A model generated the notes under the pieces. The model did not search any database. It saw only the letters and a list, made by a program, of their open reading frames with translations, and was not told the origin of the DNA. The position numbers and the translations under genes were made by a program. From an uncultured Lachnospiraceae bacterium (GTDB taxonomy: Bacteria > Bacillota > Clostridia > Lachnospirales > Lachnospiraceae): a stretch of DNA of 64,000 nt. Each line of letters begins with the position of its first letter. Position 1 is the first letter of the stretch. This document shows positions 60,699 through 64,000 of this stretch, piece by piece. The DNA lies in assembly GCA_947566645.1 (NCBI GenBank), contig CANOKL010000005.1:62001-126000 (forward strand). Reading direction: 5' to 3'.

Positions 60699-61676
60699 CT
60701 ACAGTGCAAGAAGCTTCGCAATATCGTACTGATACGGCGGAATCATCTTCTTCATGCCCAGCGCCTCGTCTATATCAAAGTCTACGTACTGCCCGTGCCT
60801 GTATCCTACTACCCGGTTGCTCTTTCCTTCAAGCAGAAGGTCCACAGCCATAGCGCCCATAATGGATGCATATACACGGTCCTTACAGGTCGGGCTTCCG
60901 CCGCGCTGCATGTGTCCGATGATCGTAGCGCGGGTCTCCATGCCGGTTGCCTCTTCAATCCTCTTCGCCATATTGATGGAGTCGCCGATCCCCTCTGCAT
61001 TAATAATAATATAGTTCTTCTTTCCTCTTCTTCTGTTCTCCTGAATATCTTCAACAATGATCTTCTCATCATAGTCATGCTCCTCTGGCAGAAGAATGCG
61101 CTCTGCGCCATTTGCAATTCCGCACCACAGGGCAAGATATCCCGCGTCTCTTCCCATAACCTCAATAATCGAACATCTCTCATGAGAGGTAGATGTATCC
61201 CGCACTTTATCAATTGCCTCCATCGCTGTATTTACAGCTGTATCAAATCCGATTGTATATTCCGTGCAGTCTATATCCAGGTCAATTGTTCCCGGAATAC
61301 CAACAGTATTAACGCCCAGGTTGGCAAGCTTCTGCGCCCCTGCAAAGGAACCGTCTCCACCGATTACTACCAGACCGTCAATGCCGTACTTCTTGCAGAT
61401 CGCCGCTGCCTTCTGCTGTCCGTCCTCTGTGCGCATCTCCTCACAACGTGCTGTCTGAAGAATCGTACCGCCCCGCTGAATCGTGTCAGATACATCCCTT
61501 GCAGACAAATCAATAATCTCTTCATTCAATAGTCCCTGATAGCCTTTTCTGATTCCTCTGACTTTAAGTCCCTTTCCAAGACCAGTTCTGACTACCGCAC
61601 GGATTGCCGCATTCATTCCCGGAGCATCTCCTCCGCTTGTCAGCACGCCGATTGTTCGAATTACTTTTCCTGCCAT
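60699..61676 (-). CDS. pfkA: ATP-dependent 6-phosphofructokinase
   Basis: 325 residues from the ATG at 61676 (TGGAGGAGA site). Motifs: GVLTSGGDAPGMNAAIRAVV (about 11-30), the ATP-type GGDGS in VVIGGDGSFAGAQ (about 103-115; pyrophosphate-dependent enzymes have Asp in place of the Gly), the catalytic GTIDLDI (PGTIDLDIDC, base Asp near 129) and EVMGRDAGYLAL (about 165-176). It makes fructose 1,6-bisphosphate in glycolysis. It lies 118 bases after dnaE on the same strand; a hairpin with GCTGTAAC arms (61714-61748) lies in that gap. Confidence 0.96.
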   Translation of the reverse strand: MAGKVIRTIGVLTSGGDAPGMNAAIRAVVRTGLGKGLKVRGIRKGYQGLLNEEIIDLSARDVSDTIQRGGTILQTARCEEMRTEDGQQKAAAICKKYGIDGLVVIGGDGSFAGAQKLANLGVNTVGIPGTIDLDIDCTEYTIGFDTAVNTAMEAIDKVRDTSTSHERCSIIEVMGRDAGYLALWCGIANGAERILLPEEHDYDEKIIVEDIQENRRRGKKNYIIINAEGIGDSINMAKRIEEATGMETRATIIGHMQRGGSPTCKDRVYASIMGAMAVDLLLEGKSNRVVGYRHGQYVDFDIDEALGMKKMIPPYQYDIAKLLAL

Positions 61677-61794
61677 GATTATCTCCTCCATACGTATGCT
61701 TCGTTATTGACAGGCTGTAACTGCTCACACCTGCTGAGTGGTTACAGCTTGTTTACTAAAACTAGTTCCGTCATGCCACATTTTACATGAATTG
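61677..61794 (-). other. dnaE-pfkA gap with an imperfect hairpin
   Basis: GCTGTAACTGCTCA (61714-61727) and TGAGTGGTTACAGC (61735-61748) form a stem with two mismatches. There is no T-run, so it is more likely a processing or attenuation structure than a terminator. Confidence 0.4.
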
Positions 61795-64000
61795 CTAAAT
61801 GTTTTCAATGGATTTTTCTATTACTTTTACACAAGATTCTCCGAGATAATTCGTCAATCTGCTCAAAAGTCCAGGCTCCGCATAAACGTTCCGATTTGCA
61901 GGAAGGCGCTTCACAGCACGTTCTGCTTTGCAAAAAATTACCACCTGGTCATTCCCGTCCGAGCCTGCAAGCATGTCATAGATCCTGTCCTCATCTTCGA
62001 GAAATGCCGCCTTATCTGCAAACTGGAGCCACAGCTCCTTCTTTGTCTGCTCAAATGGAATCACCTTCTCGCAGATCAGCTTGCTGGGCGCCTCATCCTC
62101 CTCCGATACCCTTCCCCGGACAAAGATCTTGTTCTCCTCCTCCAGGTACTGGCGGTACTTTTCATAATCCCTCGGAAATACCACGATCTCCACTGTTCCC
62201 GCAAGATCCTCCAGGGTAAGGAAGCCCATCAGCTGATTTGTTCTCGTATATTTCGTAGTTTTAGCCGCAATGATTCCCCCCACGGTTTCCCTTGCGCCGT
62301 CCCGCACCTTCGTGCGCCCTGTCTCCTCATCTATCTGAAAATCAAGTGTTGTCCGGGAAATGTTCTTCCGCCATTTTTCCTCATAGTCCTCCATAGGATG
62401 GCCGCTTAAGTAAACCCCAAGCACCTCCTTTTCGAACGCAAGCTTCATCTCCTTTTCATATTCACCCACATCCGGAAGAGGAATATCGAAGTCTGCCTTC
62501 ATGTCATCATCCACCAGATCAAAAAGAGACATCTGCCCTGTCATGGAATTCTTTTTCTCCTGGTTTACCTGATCCAGCACCTGTGCATAAATGATCATAT
62601 GCTGCTTTCTTGTCCCACGGAAGCTGTCAAAAGAGCCTGATTTGATAAAGTTCTCAATCGTACGCTTGTTGATCTCCTTTCCGGACATACGGTCTATAAA
62701 ATCCTTCAGGTTCCGGAAATCCCCCCGCTCCTTCCTCTCCTCAGTCAGCAGCTCGATCATAGGCCTTCCGATGCTCTTAATGGCCGCAAGACCAAAACGG
62801 ATATTGCCGCCGTCCACGGAAAAGGTTCCGATCCCTTTATTAATGTCCGGGGGAAGAATCTTAATCCCCATCTGCCTGCAGGTGTAAATATACTCCGACA
62901 CCTTTGACGGATTGTCAATGCAGGAGGTCATAAGCGCTGCCATGAATTCTACAGGATAGTAATGCTTTAGCCATGCTGTCTGGTATGCCACAACTGCATA
63001 GGCCGCTGCATGAGATTTATTGAAGGCATATTTTGCAAAATCAATCATCTCATCGTATATCTTATTTGCAATCTTCTCATCAATGCCATTTGCAATACAG
63101 CCCGGCACACCCTCCTCTGGATTTCCATAGACAAAATTCTGCCGCTCCTTAAGCATGACATCGCCCTTTTTCTTGGACATGGCACGTCTCAGGAGATCGC
63201 TTCGCCCCAGGGTATAACCTGCCAGGTCACGCACGATCTGCATAACCTGCTCCTGATAGACAATACAGCCATAGGTGGGCTCCAGTATGCCTTCCAGCTG
63301 GGGGCAGTCATAGGTAATCAGCTCCGGGTGATTCTTCCCCTTAATATACTGGGGAATAAAATCCATGGGACCCGGACGGTACAGAGAGATTCCTGCAATA
63401 ATATCCTCCAGGCTTCTCGGCTTCAGCTCCTTCATGAAGTTCTTCATTCCGCCGCTTTCAAGCTGGAACACTCCGTCCGTCCTGCCGCTTCCTATGGAAT
63501 CATAGACCGCCTGGTCATCATAATCAATCGTCTCCATATTGATCTCTCTTCCGGCGCTCCTGCTGGCAAGCTCCACCGCATCCCGGATGACTGTCAGTGT
63601 CCGAAGCCCCAGGAAATCCATCTTCAGAAGCCCCAGCTCCTCCAGTGTAGTCATGGTAAACTGGGTCGTTACCGAGCCGTCTGAACCAAGAGAAAGGGGG
63701 ACATATTCATCGACTGCCTTCTGGCTGATCACAACACCCGCGGCATGCATGGACGTATGCCTGGGCAGTCCCTCAAGACGCATGGACATGTCCACAAGTT
63801 CCTTCACCTGGGGATCCTCCTCATAAGCTTTTTTCAGATCCTGGCTTGTCTTAAGAGCCCGCTCCAGTGTAATATTAAGCTCCTTGGGGATCATCTTGGC
63901 AATAGTATCTACAAATGCATAAGGAAGGTTCATAACCCTTCCCACATCCCGGATCACGCCCCGGGCAGCAAGGGTACCGAAGGTCACAATCTGCACTACC
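61795..64000 (-). CDS. dnaE: DNA polymerase III alpha subunit, C-terminal part (runs off the right edge)
   Basis: About 735 codons visible, open at the right edge; the PHP domain and the first catalytic Asp pair are outside. Seen are IVTFGTLAARGVIRDVGRVM, LPRHTSMHAAGVVIS, the third catalytic Asp region KMDFLGLRTLTVI, the conserved QLESGGMKNFMKELKP and SLYRPGPMDFIPQYIKGK, KSHAAAYAVVAYQTAWLKHY, a helix-hairpin-helix part, and the OB domain (VGGIIAAKTTKYTRTNQLMG, LAGTVEIVVFPRDYEKY). This is the DnaE type used together with PolC in Firmicutes. The order dnaE-pfkA is common in Clostridia. Confidence 0.96.
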   Translation of the reverse strand, partial: VVQIVTFGTLAARGVIRDVGRVMNLPYAFVDTIAKMIPKELNITLERALKTSQDLKKAYEEDPQVKELVDMSMRLEGLPRHTSMHAAGVVISQKAVDEYVPLSLGSDGSVTTQFTMTTLEELGLLKMDFLGLRTLTVIRDAVELASRSAGREINMETIDYDDQAVYDSIGSGRTDGVFQLESGGMKNFMKELKPRSLEDIIAGISLYRPGPMDFIPQYIKGKNHPELITYDCPQLEGILEPTYGCIVYQEQVMQIVRDLAGYTLGRSDLLRRAMSKKKGDVMLKERQNFVYGNPEEGVPGCIANGIDEKIANKIYDEMIDFAKYAFNKSHAAAYAVVAYQTAWLKHYYPVEFMAALMTSCIDNPSKVSEYIYTCRQMGIKILPPDINKGIGTFSVDGGNIRFGLAAIKSIGRPMIELLTEERKERGDFRNLKDFIDRMSGKEINKRTIENFIKSGSFDSFRGTRKQHMIIYAQVLDQVNQEKKNSMTGQMSLFDLVDDDMKADFDIPLPDVGEYEKEMKLAFEKEVLGVYLSGHPMEDYEEKWRKNISRTTLDFQIDEETGRTKVRDGARETVGGIIAAKTTKYTRTNQLMGFLTLEDLAGTVEIVVFPRDYEKYRQYLEEENKIFVRGRVSEEDEAPSKLICEKVIPFEQTKKELWLQFADKAAFLEDEDRIYDMLAGSDGNDQVVIFCKAERAVKRLPANRNVYAEPGLLSRLTNYLGESCVKVIEKSIENI

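Overview
The window looks like a chromosomal segment of a spore-forming, strictly fermentative gut Firmicute, most likely a Lachnospiraceae member. The reasons are a complete spoIIA-spoVA sporulation cluster, all three [FeFe]-hydrogenase maturases (HydE, HydG, HydF), a T-box-controlled valS, and many small proteins and repeat elements of the kind seen in that family. I cannot assign a genus. No tRNA, rRNA, CRISPR array, prophage or complete insertion sequence was seen.

Layout. 1-8010: a truncated cell-wall enzyme, a GNAT acetyltransferase, a P-type ATPase, a small protein behind a consensus promoter, and a three-gene ABC export-type operon with an Ig-like accessory protein. 8339-11702: an accessory patch with two PD-(D/E)XK-type proteins, a small holin-like toxin facing a convergent antisense promoter, and a decayed HTH gene. 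11748-24895: the sporulation operon, read right to left (spoIIAA, spoIIAB, sigF, small ORF, spoVAA, spoVAB, spoVAC, small ORF, then spoVAD, spoVAE). It is split between spoVAC and spoVAD by about 8 kb of unrelated accessory genes: a HipA-like kinase pair, an AAA ATPase coupled to a lipoprotein, a secreted protein, an ATPase/PIN pair, and a truncated AlbA/RecG-like gene between identical 77-bp repeats. 25270-33751: housekeeping (TPR protein, folC, LtaS-like enzyme, valS with T-box). 33823-43471: a truncated rhodanese, a membrane protein, two very large surface proteins and a frameshifted JAMM-domain gene. 43532-48134: a GH31 glucosidase, an ArsR regulator, an AEC transporter and a small membrane protein. 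48165-55965: a fructan-type catabolic locus (GH32, GH91, ABC importer, LacI regulator). 56103-60230: hydE-hydG-hydF. 60227-64000: DUF1934, pfkA and the C-terminal part of dnaE.

How genes work together. SpoIIAA/SpoIIAB control sigma-F, and the SpoVA proteins move dipicolinic acid in spores, so the insertion in this operon bears directly on sporulation. The GH91 protein lacks a signal peptide and sits with an importer and a cytoplasmic GH32; the simplest reading is uptake and intracellular opening of difructose anhydride (DFA) followed by fructosidase cleavage. HydE, HydG and HydF build the H-cluster; the hydrogenase itself is elsewhere.

Two repeat families stand out. One is a near-perfect palindrome with a GGGGACGGGG core, placed at gene 3' ends, where it supplies the last residues (LGTGHF or similar) and stop codons of several proteins. 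The other is a 57-bp unit found at three gaps of or next to the sporulation cluster, in five tandem copies just upstream of spoIIAA.
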